Notes: generated by a model not told the origin, from the letters alone. 64,000 nt of DNA from Dyadobacter jejuensis (GCF_003149085.1 NZ_QGDT01000006.1:186001-250000), one strand, 5' to 3'; shown: positions 47,165 to 56,775, numbered from the stretch's first letter. Program-made: numbers and translations.

Positions 47165-47199
47165 ATAGGGACGCCGGCCCGTTTACACCGGCGTCCTAT
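47165..47199 (-). terminator. Terminator of fusA
   Basis: ATAGGACGCCGG pairs with CCGGCGTCCCTAT (one bulged base, 10-base loop) just past the fusA stop on the minus strand, followed by CATTTT. Confidence 0.75.
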
Positions 47200-47207
47200 T
47201 CATATGA

Positions 47208-49328
47208 TTAGGCTTTTGCCAAACCTTTCGTCTTTTCAATTACCGCTTCGGCAATGTTGTTAGGCACGATCTCGTAGTGAGAGAAGGTCAATGACGCCGT
47301 AGCACGTCCCGAAGACATGGTACGTAGGTCGGTAACATAACCGAACAACTCAGAAAGAGGTACGTCGGCTTTGATCACCTGGGCGTTGTTTCTTGAGTCC
47401 ATCCCTTTCATGATCCCACGACGACGGTTAAGGTCACCAGTGATAGGTCCAGTATACTCGTCAGGAGTCAATACTTCTACGGCCATGATAGGCTCCATCA
47501 ACTTAGAACCGGCGGCTCTTGCTGACTCTCTGAAACCGATCTTAGCAGCCAATTCAAAGGATAGTGAATCTGAATCGACATCGTGGAAGGATCCGTGGAA
47601 TAGACGAACTTTCATCGAATCCAAAGGATATCCTGCCAAGGCACCATTGGCCATGGCTGCTTCAAATCCTTTTTGAACGGGCTGGATAAATTCACGAGGA
47701 ATGACTCCACCCACAATTTCGTTAACGAACTGAAGACCTGGTTGTGGCTCTTTGCCTGGCTCGGCGTCGTCGCGTGGTCCGATTTCGAATACGATATCGG
47801 CAAATTTACCACGACCACCCGTTTGTTTCTTATAGACCTCGCGGTGCTCGCAGCTCTTGGTAAGGATCTCCTTGTAAGCCACCTGTGGCGCTCCTTGGTT
47901 TACCTCTACCTTAAACTCCCGACGCATACGGTCGATAATAATATCTAAGTGAAGCTCTCCCATCCCTTTGATGATGGTCTGGCCTGTTTCTTCATTACTT
48001 TCTACCTGAAGGGTAGGATCTTCTTCGATAAGCTTAGTAATCGCTTTAGAGAAGTTATCGCTATCGGCAGCCTTCTTAGGCTCGATGGCGTACCCAATTA
48101 CGGGCTCAGGGAATACCATAGATTCCAACACGATCGGCGATTTCTCTTCCGAAAGGGTATCTCCTGTTTTGATATCTTTGAAACCTACTACCGCACCAAT
48201 ATCTCCTGCTTCTAGTCGATCGATTTGGTTTTGCTTGTTGGCGTGCATTTGGAAGATACGAGAGATACGCTCCTTATTACCCGAACGGTTGTTGAGTACA
48301 TAAGAACCCGAATCCAAAATACCTGAATAAGAACGGATAAAGCACAAACGACCTACATAAGGATCCGTTGCGATTTTAAAGGCAAGAGCGGCAAATGGCT
48401 CGTCTTCAGAAGGCTTGCGAGAGATCTCTTCGCCAGTGCGAGGATCGGTTCCTTTGATGCTTTCGCGGTCCATTGGAGAAGGCAAAATCGCCATCACATA
48501 GTCCAACATCGTCTGAACACCTTTGTTCTTAAAGGAAGAACCACATACCATCGGAACGATTTTCATGCTGATCGTTGCTGCACGCAAGGCGGCAAGAATC
48601 TCGTCTTCGGTGATGGACATTGGGTCCTCAAAGTATTTTTCCATCAAGGAATCATCGAATTCAGCTACGGCTTCGAGCAATTTCTCACGCCATTCAGTAG
48701 CTTCTTCTACCATATCCTCAGGAATTGGCACCTCTGTAAAGGTCATCCCTTTATCTTCGGTATTCCATTCGATTCCACGGAAGTTGATCAAGTCGACCAC
48801 CCCTCTAAAGGTATCTTCCGAACCGATAGGCAACTGAAGAGGAACTGCGTAGCTACCCAGCATCTCTTTCACTTGCGCACATACTTTTAGGAAGTCGGCG
48901 CCAGAACGGTCCATTTTGTTGACGAAACCGATACGTGCTACTTTGTAGTTATCGGCCAGGCGCCAGTTAGTTTCTGACTGAGGCTCAACACCATCAACCG
49001 CACTAAAAAGGAAAACAAGACCATCCAAAACCCTTAGTGAGCGGTTTACCTCTACGGTAAAATCCACGTGGCCCGGGGTATCGATGATGTTGATATGGTA
49101 TTTCTGATCGCGGTAAGTCCAGTTTACGGTAGTCGCGGCCGAAGTAATGGTGATACCACGCTCCTGCTCCTGCTCCATCCAGTCCATGGTAGCCGCACCA
49201 TCGTGTACTTCTCCAATTTTGTGGCTAACCCCTGCGTAGTACAGAATACGCTCCGTTGTTGTCGTCTTACCGGCATCAATGTGCGCAGCAATACCAATGT
49301 TTCTTGTTAATCTTAGATCACGTGCCAT
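47208..49328 (-). CDS. fusA: Translation elongation factor G
   Basis: GTPase that drives translocation. G motifs: [31 protein letters not shown] and [13 protein letters not shown]; switch [10 protein letters not shown]. Domain IV contains the diagnostic [20 protein letters not shown] and [20 protein letters not shown]. Length 706 residues. Unlike the E. coli str operon it is not followed by tuf, and it carries its own promoter behind a terminator after rpsG. Confidence 0.98.
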   Translation of the reverse strand: MARDLRLTRNIGIAAHIDAGKTTTTERILYYAGVSHKIGEVHDGAATMDWMEQEQERGITITSAATTVNWTYRDQKYHINIIDTPGHVDFTVEVNRSLRVLDGLVFLFSAVDGVEPQSETNWRLADNYKVARIGFVNKMDRSGADFLKVCAQVKEMLGSYAVPLQLPIGSEDTFRGVVDLINFRGIEWNTEDKGMTFTEVPIPEDMVEEATEWREKLLEAVAEFDDSLMEKYFEDPMSITEDEILAALRAATISMKIVPMVCGSSFKNKGVQTMLDYVMAILPSPMDRESIKGTDPRTGEEISRKPSEDEPFAALAFKIATDPYVGRLCFIRSYSGILDSGSYVLNNRSGNKERISRIFQMHANKQNQIDRLEAGDIGAVVGFKDIKTGDTLSEEKSPIVLESMVFPEPVIGYAIEPKKAADSDNFSKAITKLIEEDPTLQVESNEETGQTIIKGMGELHLDIIIDRMRREFKVEVNQGAPQVAYKEILTKSCEHREVYKKQTGGRGKFADIVFEIGPRDDAEPGKEPQPGLQFVNEIVGGVIPREFIQPVQKGFEAAMANGALAGYPLDSMKVRLFHGSFHDVDSDSLSFELAAKIGFRESARAAGSKLMEPIMAVEVLTPDEYTGPITGDLNRRRGIMKGMDSRNNAQVIKADVPLSELFGYVTDLRTMSSGRATASLTFSHYEIVPNNIAEAVIEKTKGLAKA

Positions 49329-49434
49329 GATAAATGGTGATGTGTTATATTATATTTCGATGTGCAAACAATTTGCAAATGTAAAAAGCTGATTTTCATC
49401 TTGCCTAACCAAGGACTTTCAAAAAATCAGAGCG

Positions 49435-49464
49435 CAAAAGTATAAATTGTTGAGTATAAAAACA
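49435..49464 (-). promoter_or_regulatory. Promoter of fusA
   Basis: On the minus strand TTG, a 20-base spacer, then TACTTTTG (49442 to 49435): consensus match about 105 bases before the fusA start. A second -7-like TACATTTG lies nearer (49383 to 49376) without a good -33. Confidence 0.75.
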
Positions 49465-49505
49465 ATATTGAAAAGTTTTTTTTTGTACTCAGCCCAAAAA
49501 AAGAA

Positions 49506-49533
49506 AGGGGAAAGCATGAAATGCTCCCCCCTT
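49506..49533 (-). terminator. Terminator after rpsG
   Basis: A stem of GGGG/CCCC with an inner AGCAT-TTC-ATGCT hairpin, followed on the minus strand by TTTCTTTTTTT. It lies 25-55 bases past rpsG and just before the fusA promoter. Confidence 0.8.
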
Positions 49534-49559
49534 CGTATAAGCTTCTGACTTCAACCGGA

Positions 49560-50027
49560 TTAGAACCTGAAGTGTGAGAATGCCTTGTTCGCATCCGCCA
49601 TACGGTGCGTATCGTCTTTCTTCTTAACAGCAGCACCTTCCCCCTTGGCAGCGGCGATAATCTCACCTGCCAAACGATCCATCATGGTTTTCTCACCACG
49701 CTTACGTGCATAACTGATCAACCATTTCATACCCAAGGATTGCTTACGCTCGGGACGAACTTCTGTAGGCACCTGGAAGGTAGCACCACCCACACGGCGG
49801 CTCTTTACCTCTACAGCAGGAGTAACATTGTTCAATGCTTTTTTCCAAGTCTCCAAGCCATTTTCGCTGGTTTTTTTCTCTACCAACTCCAAGGCATCGT
49901 AAAAAATAGTAAAAGCGATGCTTTTCTTGCCACCCAACATCAGGTTGTTTACAAATTTTGTAACCTGAACATCCCTAAACTTAGGATCAGGCAGGATATA
50001 TCTTTTCTTTGGTTTTGACTTTCTCAT
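49560..50027 (-). CDS. rpsG: Ribosomal protein S7
   Basis: Primary binder of the 3' major domain of 16S r[43 protein letters not shown] and the [17 protein letters not shown] loop ([20 protein letters not shown]) are canonical. Length 155 residues. It follows rpsL after 122 bases that contain a CCCGAAG/CTTCGGG hairpin. Confidence 0.98.
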   Translation of the reverse strand: MRKSKPKKRYILPDPKFRDVQVTKFVNNLMLGGKKSIAFTIFYDALELVEKKTSENGLETWKKALNNVTPAVEVKSRRVGGATFQVPTEVRPERKQSLGMKWLISYARKRGEKTMMDRLAGEIIAAAKGEGAAVKKKDDTHRMADANKAFSHFRF

Positions 50028-50149
50028 TTCGATACTTAATGTTTAACGAGGTTTCGTTTTGCAACTTATTCACCCCGAAGGACTTCGGGATTACTTCCCT
50101 TTTATTTAGATTATAAATACTTAATAAAAGCAGAGAGAGTTACTTTATA

Positions 50150-50563
50150 TTATTTTTTCTTTCCTTTTGCAGGTGCCGCTGCAGCTTGACCTGGCTTAGG
50201 ACGCTTAGCACCATACTTAGAACGACGTTGCTTACGGCCGTTTACTCCGGCAGTATCCAAGGCTCCACGAATAATGTGATAACGAACCCCTGGCAAATCC
50301 TTCACACGACCACCACGAATCAAGACGATCGAGTGCTCTTGCAAGTTGTGACCCTCACCTGGGATGTATGCGTTAACCTCCTTGTTGTTAGAAAGGCGTA
50401 CACGCGCTACTTTACGAAGTGCGGAGTTAGGTTTCTTTGGCGTTGTGGTGTACACACGGGTACACACACCCCTACGCTGAGGGCAGGAATCCAAAGCCGG
50501 CGACTTTGATTTCCAAGTAATGGTCTCTCTACCTTTACGTACTAATTGTGAAATAGTTGGCAT
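50150..50563 (-). CDS. rpsL: Ribosomal protein S12
   Basis: Decoding-centre protein. [20 protein letters not shown] has the Lys pair that in other bacteria governs streptomycin response, with no resistance-type change seen; [18 protein letters not shown] contains the second site and the Asp that is methylthiolated in E. coli. The Ala/Lys-rich tail ([13 protein letters not shown]) extends the protein to 137 residues, against 124 in E. coli. Confidence 0.98.
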   Translation of the reverse strand: MPTISQLVRKGRETITWKSKSPALDSCPQRRGVCTRVYTTTPKKPNSALRKVARVRLSNNKEVNAYIPGEGHNLQEHSIVLIRGGRVKDLPGVRYHIIRGALDTAGVNGRKQRRSKYGAKRPKPGQAAAAPAKGKKK

Positions 50564-50637
50564 TTAACAAATTGATTTTGATCTGGTTACTTTACCAGTC
50601 GTTTGTTTAAAAACACTTTTCCCGAAAAATCGGACTG

Positions 50638-50667
50638 CAAAATTATAACTTTACTTCTGATATACAA
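50638..50667 (-). promoter_or_regulatory. Promoter of rpsL-rpsG
   Basis: On the minus strand TTG (50667-50665), a 19-base spacer and TAATTTTG (50645-50638), a consensus Bacteroidota promoter about 75 bases before rpsL. The start region GCAGTCCG is shared with the rplC promoter. Confidence 0.82.
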
Positions 50668-50825
50668 AGGGTCTGCTGCCTTTTTTGTTTTTTCCTAGCG
50701 CAAAATAGCCCAGGACGCCTAACCTACCCACAATCTTTAATTCCTTTCCCCTACTAGCTTTTTCTTGTTCAGCACCGTATATTACCAAATATTACAAAAG
50801 CCGCAGCTACCATGCCTAGGTATTA

Positions 50826-51017
50826 AGAGCCTGTTTAAAAATTAACCAATGGTTTGTTTATGCTATTTTGTGGCTACAACCGAGCATCGGCCGCTTCGTT
50901 AAATTTTTTGTGACGGTTCGTCGCAGGATAACTTATGCTATCCCTGCAAAATTTGCCTTGTTTCGCACAAAAAAATACGTGATAAACAATTCAATCATTA
51001 AAATTCAAACAGGCTCT
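50826..51017. mobile_element. MITE-like imperfect inverted repeat, about 190 bp
   Basis: The ends AGAGCCTGTTT and AAACAGGCTCT are perfect 11-base inverted repeats, and homology between arms continues inward imperfectly for about 50 bases (both contain TTGTTTAT and TATTTT-TGTG). The centre folds as CAGGATA ... TATCCCTG. No ORF. Flanks are not clean direct repeats, so no target duplication is claimed. Confidence 0.65.
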
Positions 51018-51157
51018 AAGCAAAAAGAATTAAGTTTATAAAAAAAAAGGACTGCATATCCATTTTTTTATTTACAATCGTTGTTTATTAGTATTGTTGT
51101 GCCAAAGCGGGCATTAGAAGCCCGACTCCTAATACCACCAGACTATTTACTTTATCT

Positions 51158-53182
51158 ATGAGATTATTGCGAAGTGCTCTATACCCACTCTCCTGCCTGA
51201 TCCTGACGGCCCTACTGCTAGCCAGTTGCAACTCCCCCATGCAAGTCTATAAAGACAGCCTCAAGAAATTTGACAATGGGGAATATGACCTGGCCATTAA
51301 GGGGCTTCAGAAAGCCAAGGAAGCTGGCTACGAAGCCAACCAGTCCAACTACCTCATTGCCGAAGGCTACCGCCTCTCTAACCGACCGGCCGAGTCCATC
51401 CCCTATTACAAAGAGGCGGTAGGGACCGACTTGGAGCGACCCGAGGCCCAGTTTCACTATGCCTATGCCCTCAAAAGCACGGGTGCCTACGCCGAAGCTA
51501 AAGAACAGTTTCAAGCATTCGCCGCTAAGAAAGATGTTTCTAAGCCTCTACAAGAGCGCGCCCTTAGGGAGATTGAGATCCTTAAAATTATAGATCGACT
51601 CAAGACGACGGCCCCCGAGGTAGAAATCACCAATTTGCCCATTAACACGGCTGGTGCCGAATTCTCCGCTTTGGTTCGTGGGCAGGAACTGGTGTTTTCG
51701 TCCTCCAAAAAGGAAAAAGTATATAAAAACAATGGCCAAGCCATGCTAGGCCTATACAAGGCTGCTCTCACCAGCGACCCCGAAAACATACAAGGGCCCG
51801 CCACGCTTCTGAGCAAAAATATTTTTGAAGAGGAAGCTAACGAAGGTTCACCGGCATTTTCGCCCGATGGCAAGACGCTCATCTTCGCCCGGGGCAATAC
51901 CGGCAAAAAGAAAGGTACGGCCGACGTACATTTGTTTATGAGCAAAAATATCGATGGCGACTGGACCCCGCCTGCCTATCTTCCCATCAACGACTCCTTA
52001 TCGTGGGATGGTTCACCGGCATTTTCTTCCGATGGCAAAACCCTCTACTTCGCTTCTAACCGGCCAGGGGGCTCGGGAGGCATAGACCTCTACCGTACCA
52101 ATATGGATGCTTCGGGCCGTTTTAGCAAACCCGTCAACATGGGTAAAGATATCAATACGGCGGGAGACGAAATGTTCCCCTACGTGTCGGAAGACGCCAA
52201 ACTATATTTCGCTTCCGACGGCCATCCGGGCCTAGGAGGGCTCGACTTGTTCGTAGCTACCCGCTCTCAAGGTATTATTACGGTAAAAAACCTTGGGCTA
52301 CCCTATAACAGCCCCCAGGACGACTTTGCCCTGAGTTTCTACCCCGACCTGAACGCCGGCTTCCTTTCCTCCAATAGGACAGGCGGCAAAGGAGACGATG
52401 ACCTGTACTACTTCTATACGCCCCAAGTCGCCGACAGCAGTATCATTGCCAAGGTCGACGACCCTACCGATCCTATGAGCCCCAATAATGTCAACTATAT
52501 CAATGGCAAGCCTAAGGTGGTACGGTACTTCTTGGCTGGAGAGGTGGTCACCAACAGCCCAGAGGCCACGCCTATCGACTCAGCGATCGTGCATATCCTT
52601 CCCGATACTTCTGATGTTCAGATCGCCGAATTACCCACCGACGCCTATGGCAAATTTGGCACACAGCCGGTAGAAGAAGGCCGCTCCTACGTATTGCTAG
52701 TCAGCAGAAAAGGATACATTAGCAAAAGAGAGCCCTTTACCATGGATGGCAAGTCGATACCACCTATCTTCCTCAACAAGGAACTTACCGATACCACCTA
52801 TTCGGTAACGGTCCGCCTCGACAAGCTCGAACTCAACAAGACTTTTGTCCTGGACAATATTTATTACGATCTTAACAAATACAATATCAGGCCCGATGCC
52901 GCCGTGGAGCTCGACAAGCTGGTTCAAATCCTGAACGACAACCCCACCATGACCATCGAGCTTAGTTCGCATACCGATGCGCGAGCGACCGATTCTTATA
53001 ACTTGACCCTATCGCAAAACAGGGCAGAGTCGGCCGTCAACTATCTCAACTCCAAAGGGATAGATGCCGACAGGATGGTAGCCCAAGGCTATGGTGAACG
53101 GGAGTTGCTCATCGAAAATGCCAAAACTGAGGAAGAACACCAGAAAAACAGAAGAACGGAATTCACCATTCTTAGCTACTAG
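51158..53182 (+). CDS. PorE-like OmpA-family lipoprotein (TPR, beta-propeller, CRD, OmpA)
   Basis: Domain order matches PorE of the type IX secretion system: lipoprotein signal (LLLASC, Cys about 24), TPR repeats to about residue 130, a PD40/WD40-like propeller (about 150-440, repeated SPAFSPDGKTLIFA, SPAFSSDGKTLYFASNRPGG and YFASDGHPGLGGLDLF), a carboxypeptidase-regulatory-like domain (about 465-555), and a C-terminal OmpA peptidoglycan-binding domain (LSSHTDARATDSYN, NRRTEF). PorE anchors the PorLM ring or PorK/PorN machinery to peptidoglycan. Length 674 residues. Other por/gld genes are absent here, so the name is by architecture only. Confidence 0.88.
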   Translation: MRLLRSALYPLSCLILTALLLASCNSPMQVYKDSLKKFDNGEYDLAIKGLQKAKEAGYEANQSNYLIAEGYRLSNRPAESIPYYKEAVGTDLERPEAQFHYAYALKSTGAYAEAKEQFQAFAAKKDVSKPLQERALREIEILKIIDRLKTTAPEVEITNLPINTAGAEFSALVRGQELVFSSSKKEKVYKNNGQAMLGLYKAALTSDPENIQGPATLLSKNIFEEEANEGSPAFSPDGKTLIFARGNTGKKKGTADVHLFMSKNIDGDWTPPAYLPINDSLSWDGSPAFSSDGKTLYFASNRPGGSGGIDLYRTNMDASGRFSKPVNMGKDINTAGDEMFPYVSEDAKLYFASDGHPGLGGLDLFVATRSQGIITVKNLGLPYNSPQDDFALSFYPDLNAGFLSSNRTGGKGDDDLYYFYTPQVADSSIIAKVDDPTDPMSPNNVNYINGKPKVVRYFLAGEVVTNSPEATPIDSAIVHILPDTSDVQIAELPTDAYGKFGTQPVEEGRSYVLLVSRKGYISKREPFTMDGKSIPPIFLNKELTDTTYSVTVRLDKLELNKTFVLDNIYYDLNKYNIRPDAAVELDKLVQILNDNPTMTIELSSHTDARATDSYNLTLSQNRAESAVNYLNSKGIDADRMVAQGYGERELLIENAKTEEEHQKNRRTEFTILSY

Positions 53183-53307
53183 GTACGCCCCTTCATCCAA
53201 GCAACAAACCCGCCAGCAGAAAAGCTATGGCGGGTTTGCTGTTTTTGGGCGCCGTTTATTTCTATCTTTGCGGCTTATTTCATTTCTCTCTCAATTTCGC
53301 GTTTACA

Positions 53308-54498
53308 ATGACTCATCGTATTATCTACTGGTTCAGGAACGACCTGCGCCTACAGGATAACGAGGCTTTCTTTCTGGCGGCCCAACATGCTCAACAGGTT
53401 ATTCCAGTGTACGTCTTCGACCCACGGCTTTTTGAGCCCACCACATTAGGCTTTAACCGTACCGGCATCCTACGGGGGCAATACCTCCTACAGGCCGTAG
53501 CTTCTTTAAGGAAGGAACTTCGGGAACGGGGTAGTGAACTACTGATAAGGATAGGCACCCCAGAGACCATCGTAGCCCAAATGGCCGACCACTACCAAGC
53601 CAGCTATGTATTTACCAGCAAGAAAATAGGGCCTAAGGAAACCAAGGTAGAGTCTTCGTTGAGCAAAAACCTTAAGTCGAGCAATATCGATATCAAACTT
53701 CCTTGGATCGACACCCTCCTACCGGCTACCTCCCTGCCATTTAGTATTGCCCGACTACCCCATCGGTTCGAACAATATTTGGAGGCGATCCAAAACGTAA
53801 CGCCCATACAGCCAGTACTCCCAATACCCGATTCACTGGCCCTCTCCTCCGACTTGGTGATAGAGTCGGGAACCATCCCTTCCCTCGCCCAAATGGGCCT
53901 AGACCCTCAGCAAACTACTTGCGCGCTGCCGTCCGACATTGGCGAGGCGCATGCCCAACAGGTTTTAAAGCAATTTGTAGCCGATTCTTTGGCGGGTCAG
54001 TACACCCAATCGATAGACCCCATCACCGATGCGCAGTTATCGATATGGCTCTCTTTGGGTTGCTTGTCGCCACGGCAAATTTATTGGGCCATCGAAGAAC
54101 TCCCTGCCCCTCAGAAGGCGCTCATCGTTCGGGGGCTTCATAAAAGAGACTATGCCCACTACACCCTGCTCAAATATGGACCAAGGCTCTTTAAGCCCAC
54201 GGGTATCAAGCACGAGTTTGAGAAGATGTGGCAAAACGATAAAGAGAGTTTCCAAAATTGGATAGCAGGTGCCACCGACCGCCAGGACATCAATGCGGTG
54301 ATGCAAAAGCTCGCTGCCACTGGCAACCTCTCAGGAGAAGAACGCAACTTAGCGGCTCAATACCTGGTCAATGAGCTCGCCATTAACTGGACTTGGGGCG
54401 CTACTTACTTCGAAAGTATGCTCCTCGACTACGACGTGGCCATTAGCTGGGGAAGGTGGAATAACATAGCCGAAGTAGGAATTTCGGCCAAAGGATAA
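53308..54498 (+). CDS. Short divergent photolyase/cryptochrome (DASH-like)
   Basis: FAD-containing blue-light protein that repairs pyrimidine dimers or senses light. The ATG at 53308 (MTHRIIYWFRNDLRLQDNEA) starts the N-terminal alpha/beta photolyase domain; the earlier Met is ignored. The FAD-domain has the motifs WLSLGCLSPRQIYWAIEEL, RDYAHYTLLKYG, INAVMQKLAATG and ESMLLDYDVAISWGRW. It stops at residue 396, soon after that last motif, where DASH proteins usually continue some 30-50 residues. By alignment from memory, the Asn of the SNWGNW element that faces FAD N5 is Ser here. Confidence 0.82.
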   Translation: MTHRIIYWFRNDLRLQDNEAFFLAAQHAQQVIPVYVFDPRLFEPTTLGFNRTGILRGQYLLQAVASLRKELRERGSELLIRIGTPETIVAQMADHYQASYVFTSKKIGPKETKVESSLSKNLKSSNIDIKLPWIDTLLPATSLPFSIARLPHRFEQYLEAIQNVTPIQPVLPIPDSLALSSDLVIESGTIPSLAQMGLDPQQTTCALPSDIGEAHAQQVLKQFVADSLAGQYTQSIDPITDAQLSIWLSLGCLSPRQIYWAIEELPAPQKALIVRGLHKRDYAHYTLLKYGPRLFKPTGIKHEFEKMWQNDKESFQNWIAGATDRQDINAVMQKLAATGNLSGEERNLAAQYLVNELAINWTWGATYFESMLLDYDVAISWGRWNNIAEVGISAKG

Positions 54499-54578
54499 GT
54501 GTGCACCCTCTCATCAGGCTATTTATAGATTTATAAGCACTGCCTGACCGATTGTGTATAATTTCCTTTAGAATTCAT

Positions 54579-54586
54579 TAGCTTTG
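54579..54586 (+). promoter_or_regulatory. Putative -7 box TAGCTTTG of the LemA operon
   Basis: TAGCTTTG fits TAnnTTTG, about 44 bases before lemA. The nearest upstream TTG is 24 bases away, longer than the usual spacing. Confidence 0.35.
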
Positions 54587-54629
54587 AACATCTTTGAATT
54601 AAATCATTAACTCTAAATCAAATCAAGAA

Positions 54630-55211
54630 ATGTCAAAAGGTCTAATTGCTGTCATCGCCGTAGTACTCATACTGGGCTTTGTAGGATGCGGAAAATATAA
54701 CGGAATGGTGGCCAAAGATGAGGTCGTAAAAGAGTCATGGGCCAGAGTGGAGAGCCAGTACCAACGTAGGGCCGACCTTATCCCCAACTTAGTGAGCACC
54801 GTAAAAGGCGCCGCCGAATTCGAGAAAAGCACCCTTACAGGAGTCATAGAAGCCAGAGCGAAGGCTACTCAAACGACCATATCGGCCGATGCCCTCACCC
54901 CTGAAAACATCGCCAAATTCCAAGGAGCTCAGGATCAGCTCAGCGGAGCGCTGTCGCGCCTTTTGGTGAGTGTGGAACGGTATCCGGAGCTAAAAGCCAA
55001 CCAGAATTTCCTAGAGCTACAGGCTCAACTGGAAGGCACCGAAAATAGAATCACGGTAGCACGCAACGACTTTAATACGGTCGTAAAAGATTACAACCAG
55101 GAGGTTCGTACCTTTCCTACCAACTTATTTGCCGGGGTGTTTGGATTCGCCCAGAAGGGTTACTTCCAGGCCGCTGCAGGCTCAGACAAGGCCCCTAGCG
55201 TACAGTTTTAA
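54630..55211 (+). CDS. lemA: LemA family protein
   Basis: LemA proteins carry one N-terminal helix and an extracytoplasmic helical bundle; their role is unclear. Residues 3-19 are the membrane helix (KGLIAVIAVVLILGFVG), followed by a Cys (Cys20) that might be lipidated. The family's core is NGMVAKDEVVKESWARVESQ, QRRADLIPNLVSTVKG and the C-terminal VVKDYNQEVRTFPTNLFAG. Length 193 residues. It heads an operon with two TPM-domain genes, a common Bacteroidota association. Confidence 0.93.
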   Translation: MSKGLIAVIAVVLILGFVGCGKYNGMVAKDEVVKESWARVESQYQRRADLIPNLVSTVKGAAEFEKSTLTGVIEARAKATQTTISADALTPENIAKFQGAQDQLSGALSRLLVSVERYPELKANQNFLELQAQLEGTENRITVARNDFNTVVKDYNQEVRTFPTNLFAGVFGFAQKGYFQAAAGSDKAPSVQF

Positions 55212-55277
55212 TCCATAAAACGGGCCCTCAGCTACCAGGTGGAGGGCCCTGTTTTGAACCATCCCCAACTATTTGCT

Positions 55278-55718
55278 ATGACCGACCAACCCGATTTTTT
55301 ATCAGAAGCCGATCAACAAGCAATTATTGCAGCTATCAAAGCTGCGGAAATGCAAACCTCCGGTGAGATCAAGGTACATATAGAAGAAAAATGCCCTACG
55401 GAGCAATCCATGGAAAGGGCCATTGAGGTATTTGGTATGCTCAATATGCACCAAACCGAGCAGCGCAATGGCGTGTTGTTCTACCTCGCTTATGGCGACC
55501 GGAAATTTGCCGTACTGGGCGATAGTGGCATCCATGAAAAAGTCACCGATCTTTTTTGGAACAGTACCAAGGACCTCCTACGCCAGCATTTCGCTAAAAA
55601 CGACTATGCCCAGGGCCTCTGTGCCGCCATCACCGAAGCGGGCTTGCAACTAAAAAAACATTTTCCGTACCAATCGGATGACATCAACGAACTGCCCGAC
55701 GATATCTCGTTTGGCTAA
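55278..55718 (+). CDS. TPM-domain protein without signal peptide
   Basis: TPM (PF04536, formerly DUF477) domains are small phosphatase- or chaperone-like folds. The ATG at 55278 gives MTDQPDFLSEADQQAIIAAI; the in-frame upstream start is in the intergenic space after lemA. Domain marks: TSGEIKVHIEEKC and KFAVLGDSGIHEKV, with the acidic end DDINELPDDISFG. No signal peptide or membrane helix is present, so it is cytoplasmic, unlike its partner. Length 146 residues. Confidence 0.85.
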   Translation: MTDQPDFLSEADQQAIIAAIKAAEMQTSGEIKVHIEEKCPTEQSMERAIEVFGMLNMHQTEQRNGVLFYLAYGDRKFAVLGDSGIHEKVTDLFWNSTKDLLRQHFAKNDYAQGLCAAITEAGLQLKKHFPYQSDDINELPDDISFG

Positions 55719-55726
55719 TCTACATT

Positions 55727-56506
55727 ATGAAGAAACTTATTGCCTTTAGCTTATTTTTCTTATTACTAATTTTTGGAGTTCAGGCCCAGGATATCCCTTC
55801 TCGCCCCGACCCTCCCAAATTGGTGAACGACTTCGCCAATCAACTAAACCCGACGGAGGTTGCGGCCCTAGAAAAGAAACTGGTGGCCTATAACGACTCC
55901 ACCTCTTCACAAATCGTCATCGTAGTGGTACCTACAACGGGCGAGTACCCCATAGCCGACTATGCCTTCAAAATCGGAAGAGAATGGGGGGTGGGTCAGA
56001 AAGACAAGGATAATGGGATCGTACTGCTATGGGCCTCTACCGACAGGAAAATATATATCAGCACCGGTTACGGTATGGAAGGAGCCATTCCCGATGCCAT
56101 TGCCAAGCGGATCATCACGCAGGTGATCACCCCCGAATTCAAGAATGGGATGTTTTACCGGGGGCTCGACCGGGGCGTAGACACCATATTCAAATATGCT
56201 ACCGGCGAGTACAAAGCCGACCCTAAGGCGCAAGAGTCGGAAGGGAATGACTTTTCTCGCTTAATCCCTCTATTAATCCTCATCGCCATATTCATATTCA
56301 TTATGATGCGTAATAAAGGCAATAATGGAGGCCGAGGAGGGGGCTATCGCAATGCAGCCGGACCTATTCTTTGGCCGTATTCAACGCATTCGAGTAGAGG
56401 AAGCTCGTCAGGAAACTGGGGAGGTGGTGGCTTTGGTGGTGGAGGAGGCTTCGGTGGCTTCGGGGGCGGTAGCTTCGGAGGTGGAGGAGCCGGTGGCGAT
56501 TACTAA
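55727..56506 (+). CDS. YgcG-like TPM-domain protein with Gly-rich C-terminus
   Basis: A secreted-then-anchored protein: signal peptide (ends FGVQA), a TPM domain (about 28-160, with SQIVIVVVPTTGEYPIADYA, GVGQKDKDNGIVLLW and TGYGMEGAIPDAIAKRII), a membrane helix (SRLIPLLILIAIFIFIMMRN, about 184-203) and a Gly/Phe/Ser-rich C-terminal tail of 50 residues ending in GGAGGDY. It starts 8 bases after the previous TPM gene. Likely works with LemA at the inner membrane (inference from association). Confidence 0.9.
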   Translation: MKKLIAFSLFFLLLIFGVQAQDIPSRPDPPKLVNDFANQLNPTEVAALEKKLVAYNDSTSSQIVIVVVPTTGEYPIADYAFKIGREWGVGQKDKDNGIVLLWASTDRKIYISTGYGMEGAIPDAIAKRIITQVITPEFKNGMFYRGLDRGVDTIFKYATGEYKADPKAQESEGNDFSRLIPLLILIAIFIFIMMRNKGNNGGRGGGYRNAAGPILWPYSTHSSRGSSSGNWGGGGFGGGGGFGGFGGGSFGGGGAGGDY

Positions 56507-56558
56507 TTCGCCAGGCCAATAAGACTCCTAATAATACAGTTTTTTCTAAAAGTTTTAC

Positions 56559-56600
56559 AAGCTCTTAAGTCGGGTAAAAACCTTCTTAAGAGCTTTTTTA
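56559..56600 (+). terminator. Terminator of the LemA-TPM operon
   Basis: AAGCTCTTAAG and CTTAAGAGCTT form an 11-pair perfect stem around a 15-base loop, followed by TTTTTA. Confidence 0.85.
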
Positions 56601-56775
56601 TAGGTAAAAGTCTGTTCTGACAGTAGGCCCAGTCCGAGGCAGTATACAAGAACCGCCTATACTAGCTAGGGGACTGTTATTGCCAAATTTCGAAAATATA
56701 CGACGATAATTTATATCTTGCAGAACAGAATACCTGCCAAATAGCCGATTACCTAACTAAATCCTAATTTTTTAA

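Larger units (their letters stand above)
50564..51157. other. Divergent intergenic region between rpsL and the OmpA-type gene
   Basis: Holds the rpsL promoter at the left, a MITE-like element in the middle (50826-51017) and, at the right, a CGGGC/GCCCG hairpin (51108-51124) shortly before the OmpA-type start. No gene was seen. Confidence 0.7.

Noticed and set aside
50028..50149. CCCGAAG/CTTCGGG hairpin between rpsL and rpsG as a terminator
   Set aside because: There is no T tract and rpsG follows closely, so termination here is unlikely.
53227..53307. N-terminal extension of the photolyase (earlier ATG)
   Set aside because: The added residues are hydrophobic and do not belong to the photolyase fold; the family start is the later ATG.
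56399..56503. Gly-rich codons as a DNA tandem repeat
   Set aside because: The repetition is in codons for the Gly/Ser/Phe tail of the TPM protein, not a separate repeat element.
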